Below, piece by piece: positions 6,849 to 15,928 of a stretch of 30,932 nt of DNA (its first letter is position 1; each line of letters starts with the position of its first letter). The notes below the pieces were generated by a model. The model ran no database searches. It saw only the letters and a list, made by a program, of their open reading frames with translations, and had not been told where the DNA came from. The position numbers and the translations under genes were made by a program. This DNA comes from an uncultured Lachnospiraceae bacterium (lineage in GTDB: Bacteria > Bacillota > Clostridia > Lachnospirales > Lachnospiraceae): positions 1 to 30,932 of the forward strand of contig CAJTOK010000015.1 of the NCBI GenBank assembly GCA_910577825.1, written 5' to 3'.

Positions 6849-9363
6849 TAAAAATAACACCAGTAATGCCACGCAATGGAAGGCTGCATTAAAAAACCTT
6901 GGCAAAGCCTGTTCCAGAAACAAGCCTTTCCAGAACAGGTCTGTGTTTGCAGCTGTCATGCTTGCAACTGTTATTTTCACAATGATACCATCACTTATGC
7001 AGGGTGTGCTTGTGTCATTAAGAAGTTATCTGTGTACACAGACAGGGACAACTGCACATGTATGTATATACGGGCTTAATAATGAAGAATACAAAAAGGT
7101 TAAAAACATTGCAGGCGTTAAAGACAGTTCCTGTCTTATAGTACATGGCTTCCTTGGCACAGTTCCTGTGGCGTATTGTGAAAATAAGATGTTCCAGTGG
7201 GAGAACAGGGAGTTTACAGGGCAGCTTCCAGAGGATAATGACAGTATTGTGTTAGGGACAGATACCTTAAGGAAGTTAAATATCCAGGCAAAGACAGGTG
7301 AAGAAGTTACTATTACATGGAAACGCGGGGAAGAAAGTTATACAGGCACATTCAAGTTAAGCGGTTATTATACAAGCAATCCTTCAACAGTATCCGTTCC
7401 AGGGACTTATTCTGAAGATGCCGTTCCTGAAACAGATGATTATATATACTTGTCCAGGGATTATTTTAATGGGATAATAAAAGACGTGGACGAAGGCAAA
7501 GACCTGCGCCAGGTGAATATTTTATTTTCTAATGGTTTAAGGCTTGGAAGCAAAATGGACAGCTTACAGGAAACATATGGCAGGCCATTAAATTTCCAGA
7601 TAAACGGGGCATATACACAGACAGATATATTTGACGGGAGTTCTTCCCTTTTTATTATAGCTGCAATTCTTATGGCAGGTACATTCTTTACAGGTTATTT
7701 TGTAATTTACAGCATCTTCCAGTTATCTATAGCTGAGGATATCAGGTTCTACGGGCTGTTAAAAACACTTGGATGCTATGGGGGCAAGTTCCAGTATTTT
7801 TTGAGGAAACAGGTTTTAAACCCATGCCTGTGGGGGATTGCAGCAGGAGGGCTTGCAGGGGTTTTTATTGGCATTAAAACAGTGCCTTTTATACTTGGCT
7901 GTTTTACATATAATATTACAGATGTTGTTTCATTTTATCCCTTAACCAGCCTTGCAGGCATTTTATTTGCATGGTTTACTGTCTATACAAGTTATACCCA
8001 GGCGGCGCAGAAAGTTTCCTCCATGCCACTTGTGGAAAGCATGGGATATGAAGAAAATGATGCTTCAAATATAAAAGATAAAAAACCTGATACCCGCAAA
8101 TACAGGAATTACAGGTTTGCATGGAAAATGATACGCATAAACCCTAAGAAAAACCTGGTATTAACAGGTACTCTTTTTATAATAATGCTTCTTTTCCTGT
8201 GCATATGTACATTTATGAAAAGTGTTAATCCTGGTTATTATTTAAATGGAATGTTTGGCAATTTCCAGTTAGGCGTTTTTATGGAAAATAATTTATCGGC
8301 GGCAGAAATAACGGATATTTCATATCTGCTTGATAAAATGGAAAAAGAGCTTCCTGGAATTAATAATACCATCAAATCAAGGATAGCAATGGCAGAAATT
8401 GGCTTAGAGCGTGGCAGCAACGAAGAATTTGATTCTTCAAAGGCATTTGGATACCTTGATAAGAATAATTTAACATATAACCCTTATACAAAAACATTGT
8501 CAGATAATATACAGCTGTCACTTTTTGGAATGGATGTGCCAGTGGCGGGGAAACTTAATGTCATAGATGGCAGGTTTGATGCAGAAAAGTATAAGACATG
8601 AAGATATATTTTAACAACAACAGAATTAACAGATGGCATGGGTAGCAGTACAGGGGAGTATTATAAAAACCCTGGAAATGCAGTTTATAATATTGGTGAT
8701 AAAGTACAGATTAAAAACAGGCAGTATGAAGTTATGGCAACAGCAGAAGTCCCAACCCTTTTACATGCCATGATAACTTGTAATGAAATACCGTTTATAA
8801 TGCCATCAGAAGAAGTATACAAGTTATACCCGGACAACGTTATGGTATATGGGGAAATATACAGCGGTACAGACAGTAAAATAGAAGAATTAGAAAAGGA
8901 GATAGCAGGTTTTACAAGGAAGAACAGGGGGCTTGAAATCTCTTCCATACATTCCATACGCATGGAGGCGGTTTCTTTTTCAAAGGCAGTCCTTCTTATA
9001 TGTGGGATATTAGGCGTCTTTACAGGTATTGTATTGTTTGTTCATTTTATAAATACAACCGTTTCAGGGATAATGCACAGGAACAGGCTGTTTAACATGT
9101 TATTAAATATTGGCATGAAAAAGAACCAGCTTATAGACGTGTTAAAATGGGAAATATTTATAGAAACAGGCATAGCAATATTGTTTTCCTGCATATTTGG
9201 AAGCCTTTTTTCAGTATTTGTATTAAAACCCCTTTGTGAAGAAACAGCAATATTTGTATACAGTTATTCCATTATCCCTGTGTTAATTCCAGGAGGTGCT
9301 ATAACCGTAATAATGGCAAAAGTTTCAGATATTACACTTAAAAAGGCAGTAAAAACAATATAG
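6838..9363 (+). pseudogene. FtsX-family ABC permease interrupted by an in-frame TGA
   Basis: This would be an 841-residue permease with two FtsX-like domains. The first half has a membrane anchor (SVFAAVMLATVIFTMIP) and FtsX helices with the landmark RFYGLLKTLGC. The second half has LVLTGTLFIIMLLFLCI, then AVLLICGILGVFTGIVLF and two final helices. A TGA at 8599-8601 stops translation after 587 residues, but the same frame continues open for a further 254 codons (RYILTTTELTDGMGSS and on). The surrounding KYKT-stop-RYIL suggests a Gly codon GGA mutated to TGA by one base. An ATG at 8638 could restart only a C-terminal piece. The chosen start at 6838 has GGAGG at 6824-6828. Without the second FtsX domain the exporter is probably non-functional. 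Confidence 0.85.
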
Positions 9364-9389
9364 ACGGATAAAAAAATTAGTGATATAAT
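9361..9389 (+). promoter_or_regulatory. Promoter of the bactofilin gene
   Basis: -35 TAGACG (9361-9366, overlapping the stop of the permease gene), 17 bases, and extended -10 TGA-TATAAT (9381-9389). It separates the bactofilin gene transcriptionally from the decayed ABC operon. Confidence 0.6.
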
Positions 9390-9469
9390 ATCGGGGTATG
9401 GGAAATTATTGTGGACGTGTATTAAGCAGTGATGCTTTACAAAAAATATATATTCTAGGAGGATGACAA

Positions 9470-10387
9470 ATGGGTTTATTTAAAGATGATGACATAAGCA
9501 GCATTGAGAGCCTTGGACTGGATGATGGCGCACTGGAGGATTTTGGGGATGACAACATTGACAAGGATTTATTAAACCAGATTTTTGCTGATGACAGCGG
9601 CAGTGCTGGTGAAGATGAAGAAGATGCACAGCTTGATGTTGACAGTGAAGGTTTTTATCTTGATAATGATGTGAATGACATACTTGATGAAGCTGCCGGG
9701 GCAGGTACTGCAGAAGAAGAAAAAGAAGAAGTTATAGAAGAAGAGCCGGCAGAAGAACTGCCACCTGCAGAGGCTGTGGAGGAGGAAAAAGAAACAGAAA
9801 AGGAAGAAGCAGCAGAAGAAATACCTGTTACAGAAGAGGCACAGGAAGAAGGGGATGCACAGGATGCCATATCACCTATTTCTGTTAATGATGATTTTAT
9901 AAATAATGAAGCCATGAAAGCCATGAATGAAGAGCGCCTGAACGGCACAGTAACAGTAATTACTGAAAATACAACTATTACAGGAAGCATCTCCTCGGAT
10001 GGTTCACTTGAAGTCATGGGTACAATTACAGGTGACATCGAATGTGCAGGCAAGGTATATATACATGGCAGGGTATCGGGCGGCATAACTGCATCTGAAA
10101 TATATGTAAATACACCTAAGCTTAATGGCGGGCTTATAAGTGAAGGCACTGTAAGGATTGGCGTAGGCACTGTAGTTTTAGGTGATGTTACAGGCACTTC
10201 TGCATATATTGCAGGGGCAGTAAAGGGGAACATTGATATAGAAGGCCCGCTGGTTATTGAGTCAACAGCTGTTTTAAAAGGTGATATCAAGGCACAGACC
10301 ATTACTATAAAGTCTGGTGCAATAGTAGACGGGTACTGTTCACTTTACCAGACATCAGTTGATATGGAAAAAATTTTTGAAGAATAA
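9470..10387 (+). CDS. Bactofilin (polymer-forming cytoskeletal protein)
   Basis: The 305-residue product has a low-complexity acidic first half (about 1-145, very rich in Glu, Ala and Asp) and a C-terminal bactofilin domain (about 150-300). The domain shows regular short beta-helix repeats: GSLEVMGTITGDIECAGKVY, HGRVSGGITAS, VVLGDVTGTSAYIAG, AVLKGDIKAQTITIKSG. Bactofilins self-assemble into filaments that scaffold cell-shape, division or envelope proteins at the membrane. The long charged head is unusual in length, as most bactofilins have short disordered tails; it may be a spacer or partner-binding arm. The ribosome site AGGAGG (9457-9462) sets the start. The gene precedes pyrH by 33 bases. 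Confidence 0.88.
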   Translation: MGLFKDDDISSIESLGLDDGALEDFGDDNIDKDLLNQIFADDSGSAGEDEEDAQLDVDSEGFYLDNDVNDILDEAAGAGTAEEEKEEVIEEEPAEELPPAEAVEEEKETEKEEAAEEIPVTEEAQEEGDAQDAISPISVNDDFINNEAMKAMNEERLNGTVTVITENTTITGSISSDGSLEVMGTITGDIECAGKVYIHGRVSGGITASEIYVNTPKLNGGLISEGTVRIGVGTVVLGDVTGTSAYIAGAVKGNIDIEGPLVIESTAVLKGDIKAQTITIKSGAIVDGYCSLYQTSVDMEKIFEE

Positions 10388-10420
10388 TAGGTATATAAAT
10401 ACCTGGTCAGGAGAAAGACA

Positions 10421-11125
10421 ATGGCAGAATATAAAAGAATATTACTTAAATTAAGCGGTGAAGCCCTTGCAGGCCCAAATAAAACCGGCTTTGACGAGGC
10501 TACCTGCCTTGGTGTTGCAAGACAGGTAAAGAAGCTTACAGATGCAGGTACGGAAGTAGGCATAGTTACTGGCGGCGGGAATTTCTGGCGTGGGCGTACA
10601 AGTGAAAATATCGACCGTACAAAAGCAGACCAGATAGGAATGCTTGCCACTGTTATGAACTGTATATATGTTTCAGAGATTTTCCGTTCTGTGGGAATTA
10701 TGACAAATGTGCTTACACCGTTTGAATGTGGCCCATTTACAAAGCTTTTTTCAAAAGACAGGGCAAATAAGTATTTTTCAAAGGGAATGGCCGTGTTTTT
10801 TGCAGGCGGTACAGGACACCCGTATTTTTCAACAGATACATCAGCTGTCCTGCGTGCTGTTGAGATAGAGGCGGATATAATTCTTTCTGCCAAATCCATT
10901 GACGGGGTTTATGATTCAGACCCTGCAGTGAACCCTTCCGCTAAAAAGTTTGATGTAATAAGCATAGATGATGTAATAAACAAGCGCCTTGGCGTTATTG
11001 ACCTTGCAGCAGCAGTCCTTTGCATGGAAAACCATATGCCTATGATGGTTTTCGGCTTAAATGAAGAGGACAGCATTGTAAATACTGTAAACGGTGTAAC
11101 CAGGGGTACTCTGGTTACTGCATAA
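10421..11125 (+). CDS. pyrH: UMP kinase
   Basis: Phosphorylates UMP to UDP in pyrimidine nucleotide synthesis, as a hexamer of the amino-acid-kinase fold. The 234-residue protein carries the phosphate-binding KLSGEAL near the N-terminus, the glycine-rich GGGNFWRGR, the UMP-binding region GMLATVMNCIYV, and TGHPYFSTDTSAVLRAVEIEAD. Length and motifs are complete. AGGAG lies seven bases before the ATG. A small hairpin GGTAT-ATAA-ATACC (10390-10403) sits in the gap after the bactofilin gene. The pyrH-frr order is conserved in most bacteria and is kept here. Confidence 0.96.
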   Translation: MAEYKRILLKLSGEALAGPNKTGFDEATCLGVARQVKKLTDAGTEVGIVTGGGNFWRGRTSENIDRTKADQIGMLATVMNCIYVSEIFRSVGIMTNVLTPFECGPFTKLFSKDRANKYFSKGMAVFFAGGTGHPYFSTDTSAVLRAVEIEADIILSAKSIDGVYDSDPAVNPSAKKFDVISIDDVINKRLGVIDLAAAVLCMENHMPMMVFGLNEEDSIVNTVNGVTRGTLVTA

Positions 11126-11162
11126 ATAAAAGAAAGCCGGTTGCGGCAGAATGGAGAATAAA

Positions 11163-11717
11163 ATGAGTGTTGAATTAAAACAGTTTGAAGATAAAATGAA
11201 GAAGTCGGTTGAAAACCTTGCAAGTGACTATACTACAATACGTGCAGGGCGTGCCAACCCGCATGTGCTTGACAAGATTACAGTGGATTATTATGGTACA
11301 CCGTCAAACCTCCAGTCAGTTGCCAATATTTCTGTATCAGAAGCACGTACCCTTGTAATACAGCCATGGGAGCCAGGCCTTATTAAGGAGATTGAAAAAG
11401 CAATACTTGTATCTGACCTGGGGCTGGCACCTAATAATGATGGCAAGGTTATACGCCTTTCATTTCCTGAACTTACAGAAGAAAGGCGTAAGGAATTAGT
11501 TAAGGATGTAAAGAAAAAAGGCGAAGATGCCAAGATTGCAGTCAGGAATATACGCAGGGATGCCAATGACATGGCAAAGAAACAGCAGAAAGCCAATGAA
11601 ATCTCAGAAGATGAGCAGAAAGATGCTGAAGCAGGCATACAGAAGATGACAGACAGCTATATAAGTAAAATTGAAAATATGGTTGATGAGAAATCAAAGG
11701 AAATCATGACTGTATAG
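11163..11717 (+). CDS. frr: Ribosome recycling factor
   Basis: With EF-G it splits post-termination ribosomes. The 184-residue protein matches the usual length (about 185) and shows the hallmark IRAGRANPHVLDKITVDYYGTP and the two long helices ending in RNIRRDANDMAKK and EISEDEQKDAE. The start at 11163 is preferred over the upstream in-frame ATG at 11151, because GGAG at 11153-11156 then lies six bases before it and the protein length fits. It follows pyrH by 37 bases. Confidence 0.96.
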   Translation: MSVELKQFEDKMKKSVENLASDYTTIRAGRANPHVLDKITVDYYGTPSNLQSVANISVSEARTLVIQPWEPGLIKEIEKAILVSDLGLAPNNDGKVIRLSFPELTEERRKELVKDVKKKGEDAKIAVRNIRRDANDMAKKQQKANEISEDEQKDAEAGIQKMTDSYISKIENMVDEKSKEIMTV

Positions 11718-11733
11718 AAAACCATATAGAACC

Positions 11734-11767
11734 AGATGCCAGGCGGCAGAAACCGTTTCTGGCATTC
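11734..11767 (+). other. Hairpin before leuC
   Basis: ATGCCAG (11736-11742) pairs exactly with CTGGCAT (11759-11765), with an inner CGG/CCG pairing. No U-run follows, so it is not a standard terminator. It lies in the 78-base frr-leuC gap and may affect mRNA stability or leuC translation. Confidence 0.4.
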
Positions 11768-11795
11768 TTGGGTTTAAACAAGGAGGACAAATAAA

Positions 11796-13061
11796 ATGGG
11801 AATGACTATGACACAGAAAATCCTGGCGGCACATGCAGGGCTGCCATCTGTTGAAGCAGGGCAGCTTATAGAAGCAGGCCTTGATTTAGTGCTTGCCAAT
11901 GATATTACAGGGCCTGTTGCAATTAAGGAAGCAGGCAGGCTGGATAAAAAGACAGTATTTGATAAAGACAAGGTAGTGCTTGTACCAGACCATTTTGCAC
12001 CAAATAAGGATATTAAATCCGCAGAACATTGCAAATGTGTGCGTGAGTATGCAAAAGCAAATGATATTACCAACTATTTTGAGGTAGGCCAGATGGGCAT
12101 TGAACATGCACTTCTTCCTGAGAAAGGGCTTATAGTGGCAGGTGAAACATGTATAGGTGCTGATTCACATACCTGTACATATGGTGCACTTGGCGCATTT
12201 TCTACAGGTGTAGGCAGTACGGATATGGGATGCGGAATGATAACAGGGCAGGCATGGTTTAAAGTGCCGTCTGCAATTAAGGTTATCCTTACTGGAAAGC
12301 CTTCTAAATGGGTAAGCGGCAAGGATGTCATACTCCATCTTATAGGCATGATTGGTGTTGACGGTGCTTTATACCGCTCGCTTGAATTTACAGGGGACGG
12401 GGTGGCAAACCTTTCAATGGATGACCGTTTTACCATTGCAAATATGGCTATTGAAGCAGGTGCAAAGAATGGCATTTTCCCTGTTGACGGCAGGACAATA
12501 GCGTATATGGAAGAACATTCCACAAAGAAATATACTGTATATGAGGCAGATGCAGATGCTGTATATGATGAAGAATATACTATTGATTTAAGCACACTTG
12601 AACCAACTGTGGCATTCCCGCACCTTCCTGAAAATACAAGGACTGTAAGTGAGGCTGGTGAAGTTAAGATTGACCAGGTTGTTATTGGTTCATGCACAAA
12701 CGGGCGTATAGAGGATTTGCGTGTGGCAGCAGAGATAATTAAAGGGCGCAAAGTTGCAAGTGGCATAAGGGCCATTGTAATTCCTGCTACACAGGCAATC
12801 TACCTTAAAGCTATTGAAGAAGGGCTTGTACAGGCATTTGTGGAAGCTGGTGCAATCGTCAGCACACCTACATGCGGCCCGTGCCTTGGAGGCCATATGG
12901 GGATACTTGCAGCAGGGGAGAGGGCAGTTTCTACCACCAACCGCAACTTTGTGGGACGTATGGGGCATGTGGATTCAGAAGTTTACCTTGCGAGCCCTGC
13001 GGTTGCAGCAGCAAGTGCAGTAACAGGAAAGATTTCGCAGCCTTCCGACTTAGGCTTATAA
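11796..13061 (+). CDS. leuC: 3-isopropylmalate dehydratase large subunit (LeuC/HacA family)
   Basis: The aconitase-family large subunit that isomerises 2- to 3-isopropylmalate in leucine synthesis. The 421-residue length matches the compact archaeal/clostridial LeuC type. The three [4Fe-4S] ligands are visible: Cys300 (GSCTNG), Cys360 and Cys363 (TCGPCLGG). The small subunit follows after 22 bases, as usual. Closely related families act on homoaconitate or dimethylmalate, and no leuA or leuB lies beside it, so substrate assignment rests on family similarity. AGGAGG is six to eleven bases from the first Met codon. Confidence 0.88.
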   Translation: MGMTMTQKILAAHAGLPSVEAGQLIEAGLDLVLANDITGPVAIKEAGRLDKKTVFDKDKVVLVPDHFAPNKDIKSAEHCKCVREYAKANDITNYFEVGQMGIEHALLPEKGLIVAGETCIGADSHTCTYGALGAFSTGVGSTDMGCGMITGQAWFKVPSAIKVILTGKPSKWVSGKDVILHLIGMIGVDGALYRSLEFTGDGVANLSMDDRFTIANMAIEAGAKNGIFPVDGRTIAYMEEHSTKKYTVYEADADAVYDEEYTIDLSTLEPTVAFPHLPENTRTVSEAGEVKIDQVVIGSCTNGRIEDLRVAAEIIKGRKVASGIRAIVIPATQAIYLKAIEEGLVQAFVEAGAIVSTPTCGPCLGGHMGILAAGERAVSTTNRNFVGRMGHVDSEVYLASPAVAAASAVTGKISQPSDLGL

Positions 13062-13083
13062 TAAATTAAATGGAGGAATTATT

Positions 13084-13578
13084 ATGAAAGCATGTGGCAT
13101 AGTCCATAAATATGGTGATAATGTAGATACAGATGTAATTATCCCGGCAAGATACCTTAATTCATCAGACCCTTCTGAGCTTGCTAAAAGCTGCATGGAA
13201 GATATAGACCCGGATTTTGTAAAACGTGTGCATAAGGGTGATATCATGGTGGCAAATAAAAACTTTGGCTGTGGTTCATCACGTGAACATGCGCCTATAG
13301 CAATTAAAGCATCAGGCATAAGCTGCGTTATTGCTGAAACATTTGCAAGGATATTTTACCGCAATGCAATTAACATAGGGCTTCCTATTATTGAGTGCCC
13401 TGAAGCTGCAAAGGCAATAGAAGCAGGTGATACAGTTGAAATTGATTTTGACAGCGGCATGATTTATGACAGGACAAAGGGGACAGAGTATAAAGGGCAG
13501 GCATTCCCGCCGTTTATGCAGAAAATTATTGAAGCAGAGGGACTTGTTAATTATATTAACCAGAAAGAGGTGCATTAA
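13084..13578 (+). CDS. leuD: 3-isopropylmalate dehydratase small subunit (LeuD/HacB family)
   Basis: The swivelling-domain partner of LeuC. The 164-residue protein has the substrate loop region DTDVIIPARYLNSSDP and the conserved GCGSSREHAPIAIKASG. The short form (about 160-170 residues) pairs with the compact LeuC above. The loop after ARYL governs which 2-hydroxyacid is used; here it reads NSS, which I cannot assign confidently to isopropylmalate rather than a related substrate. Its stop codon shares one base with the start of the next gene (TAATG), indicating coupled translation with an otherwise unrelated enzyme. Confidence 0.88.
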   Translation: MKACGIVHKYGDNVDTDVIIPARYLNSSDPSELAKSCMEDIDPDFVKRVHKGDIMVANKNFGCGSSREHAPIAIKASGISCVIAETFARIFYRNAINIGLPIIECPEAAKAIEAGDTVEIDFDSGMIYDRTKGTEYKGQAFPPFMQKIIEAEGLVNYINQKEVH

Positions 13579-14294
13579 TGGTTTTTGCCCTTGTACTGGC
13601 AAGCGGGACGGGAAGCCGTATGGGAAACAATGGAAAACCAAAGCAGTTCCTTGCCGCCTGCGGGAAACCAGTAATAATCCATACACTTGATAAGTTCTTA
13701 AAACATGGCGGTTTTGAAAAGATTATTGTGCTCTGCCCTCCCGGATGGGTTTCTTATGCACAGGAAATTATAAAAGAGTATTCTGGCATCCATATGGAAG
13801 ACATATCTGTTATTACTGGCGGGGAGAGCCGCAATGGCACAATAATGGCTGGCATCAGTTATATTGCAGATAATTACGGGCTTAATGATGATACAATAGT
13901 TGTTACGCATGATGCTGCAAGGCCGTTTATAAATAACCGCATAATTGATGAAAATATAGAAATGGCATTAAAATACGGGGCAGCTACTACGGCTGTACCT
14001 GCAACGGATACAATACTTTACTGCCCTGGCGGCAAAACTGTAGAAAGCATTACTGACAGGTCTGCACTGTATATGTGCCAGACACCGCAGACATTTTACG
14101 CCAGGAAGCTTTATAAGCTGTATAATGCACTAAGTGACAGTGAAAAAGAAAAGTTTACCGATACATCAGGCATATTTGCCAGCCAGAAGCTTCCTGTAGG
14201 GATTGTACAGGGGGAGATGTATAATTTTAAAATCACATATCCTAATGACCTGGTAATTGCAGAGGAGTATATAAGGCGGGGGATTGTGCAATAA
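13578..14294 (+). CDS. IspD/TarI family cytidylyltransferase
   Basis: Transfers CMP from CTP to a sugar-alcohol phosphate. The 238-residue protein has the nucleotide-binding LASGTGSRMG followed by KPKQF (6-24), the metal site VTHDAARPF (about 109-117), TDRSALYMCQTPQTF, and NFKITYPNDL. Two roles fit: IspD (2-C-methyl-D-erythritol 4-phosphate, isoprenoid route) or TarI (ribitol 5-phosphate, teichoic-acid-like polymers). The stretch from GKPVIIHTLDKFL to IIVLCPPGWVSYAQEIIKE seems to me closer to TarI, but no tarJ-like reductase is adjacent. The start overlaps the leuD stop by one base; AAAGAGGTG lies upstream inside leuD. Confidence 0.85.
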   Translation: MVFALVLASGTGSRMGNNGKPKQFLAACGKPVIIHTLDKFLKHGGFEKIIVLCPPGWVSYAQEIIKEYSGIHMEDISVITGGESRNGTIMAGISYIADNYGLNDDTIVVTHDAARPFINNRIIDENIEMALKYGAATTAVPATDTILYCPGGKTVESITDRSALYMCQTPQTFYARKLYKLYNALSDSEKEKFTDTSGIFASQKLPVGIVQGEMYNFKITYPNDLVIAEEYIRRGIVQ

Positions 14295-14344
14295 TATGCT
14301 ATGTGGTTTTATTAATTTATTACAGTAATTATGGAGGAAACATC

Positions 14345-14710
14345 ATGGAAGTTACAGTATTATGTTATTCTAAATGTTCTACATGTAAAAAAGCCCTGGA
14401 ATGGCTTGATAAAAACGGGATTGCATATAAAGAACGCCCTATAAAGGAAGAAAAACCGTCTAAAGAAGAGCTGGCAGGGTGGTATAAGAAAAGCGGGCTG
14501 CCTTTAAAACGTTTCTTTAATACAAGCGGCACTTTATATAAAGAATTAAAGTTAAAGGATAAACTGCCAGGCATGGATGAGGAGGAGCAGTTAGAGCTGC
14601 TTTCCACAGACGGGATGCTTGTAAAAAGGCCATTGGTTATAGCAGATAATGCAGTTTTAACAGGATTTAAAGAAGATGAATGGAAGGTTCTTCTGGAGGA
14701 CGGTTTTTAA
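14345..14710 (+). CDS. ArsC/Spx family protein
   Basis: A 121-residue thioredoxin-fold protein of the arsenate reductase / Spx / YffB family. It has a CxxC pair (Cys11, Cys14 in YSKCSTCKKALEW) and the family's C-terminal KRPLVI with Arg95. Spx regulators and glutaredoxin-dependent arsenate reductases share this architecture; no arsenic-resistance genes are nearby, so a redox or regulatory role is as likely. The start at 14345 is set by GGAGG (14333-14337); an upstream in-frame ATG at 14303 lacks a ribosome site. The stop overlaps the queA start by one base. Confidence 0.85.
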   Translation: MEVTVLCYSKCSTCKKALEWLDKNGIAYKERPIKEEKPSKEELAGWYKKSGLPLKRFFNTSGTLYKELKLKDKLPGMDEEEQLELLSTDGMLVKRPLVIADNAVLTGFKEDEWKVLLEDGF

Positions 14711-15873
14711 TGAAAACTTCTGATTTTTACTATGACCTGCCAGGGGAACTTATTGCACAGGACCCGGCAGGGTGCAGGGATGCGTCAAGGCTTCTGGTTA
14801 TAAACAGAAAAACCGGGCAGAGGGAGCATAAGGTTTTCCATGATATTACAGATTACCTTGTGCCTGGTGACTGCCTTGTAATAAATAATACAAAAGTCAT
14901 TCCTGCAAGGCTTATTGGGCAGCGTAAGGAAACTGGCGGCAAAGTTGAGCTGCTTCTCCTTAAGCGTAAAGGAAATGATGTATGGGAAACCCTTGTTAAG
15001 CCTGGCAGGAAAGCAAGGCCAGGTGACAGGCTTGTATTTGGCGGGGGGATTCTTAGTGCAGAAGTCCTTGAGGTAATAGAAGATGGCAGCCGCCTTGTAA
15101 AGTTCAGTTATAATGGTATTTTTGAGGAAATACTTGACAGGCTCGGGCAGATGCCACTGCCCCCGTATATTACACATAAACTCAAGGATAAGAACCGTTA
15201 CCAGACAGTTTATGCCAGGCATGAAGGTTCTGCTGCCGCACCGACGGCAGGGCTGCATTTTACAGAGGGGCTTTTAAAAGAAATTAAAGATAAAGGTGTA
15301 AACATTGCGGGTGTTACCCTTCATGTAGGGCTTGGCACTTTCAGGCCTGTTAAGTGTGATAATGTTGAAAACCACCATATGCACACCGAAGAGTACCATG
15401 TCAGCAAAGAAGCAGCAGATTTAATTAACAATACTAAGAAAAACGGCGGAAGGGTCATATGCACAGGGACAACAAGCCTCAGGACAGTTGAAGCGGCAGC
15501 AGGGGGTTATGGCGTTATAAAGCCAGGCGGCGGGGATACAGATATTTTTATCTACCCTGGCTACCAGTTTAAAATTGCAGATGCACTAATAACTAACTTC
15601 CATCTGCCAGAGTCAACACTTCTTATGCTTGTATCTGCATTTGAGGGGCAGAATGAAATCATGGCAGCTTATAAAGAGGCAGTTTCCCTTAAATACCGCT
15701 TTTTTTCATTTGGTGATGCAATGTTTATGGAAATAAGAAGGCTGGTTTATAATACTGATGGCACATATAACCAGAAGTATTATACAGAAAAAGGGGAACT
15801 TAAGCTTCCATACAGCCAGTATCTGGAAGAAGAGGACAAATCCAGGGAACAGGCATTGCTGGCGCTGTCTTAA
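14710..15873 (+). CDS. queA: S-adenosylmethionine:tRNA ribosyltransferase-isomerase
   Basis: Adds the cyclopentane part of queuosine to the tRNA wobble base, using the ribosyl group of SAM. Typical QueA blocks are present: DFYYDLPGELIAQDP at the N-terminus, LVINNTKVIPARL, EGSAAAPTAGLHFT, HVGLGTFRPV, and the closing FHLPESTLLMLVSAF and YRFFSFGDAMF. The start at 14710 (GGAGGA at 14695-14700) gives 387 residues. Family members end soon after FGDAM (about 341 here), so this copy carries about 46 extra C-terminal residues (from EIRRLVYNTDGTYNQKYY onward) that I do not recognise. It is coupled to the preceding gene by a TAATG overlap. Confidence 0.93.
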   Translation: MKTSDFYYDLPGELIAQDPAGCRDASRLLVINRKTGQREHKVFHDITDYLVPGDCLVINNTKVIPARLIGQRKETGGKVELLLLKRKGNDVWETLVKPGRKARPGDRLVFGGGILSAEVLEVIEDGSRLVKFSYNGIFEEILDRLGQMPLPPYITHKLKDKNRYQTVYARHEGSAAAPTAGLHFTEGLLKEIKDKGVNIAGVTLHVGLGTFRPVKCDNVENHHMHTEEYHVSKEAADLINNTKKNGGRVICTGTTSLRTVEAAAGGYGVIKPGGGDTDIFIYPGYQFKIADALITNFHLPESTLLMLVSAFEGQNEIMAAYKEAVSLKYRFFSFGDAMFMEIRRLVYNTDGTYNQKYYTEKGELKLPYSQYLEEEDKSREQALLALS

Positions 15874-15928
15874 CTTCCGGCTTTATGGCAGCTTATGGGC
15901 AACATAAATGGCAGCAGGGGGGATTTCT

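Noticed and set aside
8599..8601. TGA recoded as an amino acid in this organism
   Set aside because: TGA serves as the true stop of cas2, the DUF4474 gene and the TetR gene, and no other gene needs an in-frame TGA; a point mutation is simpler.
11726..11795. T-box or leucine attenuator before leuC
   Set aside because: No T-box sequence, no leader peptide rich in Leu codons, and no U-run after the hairpin.
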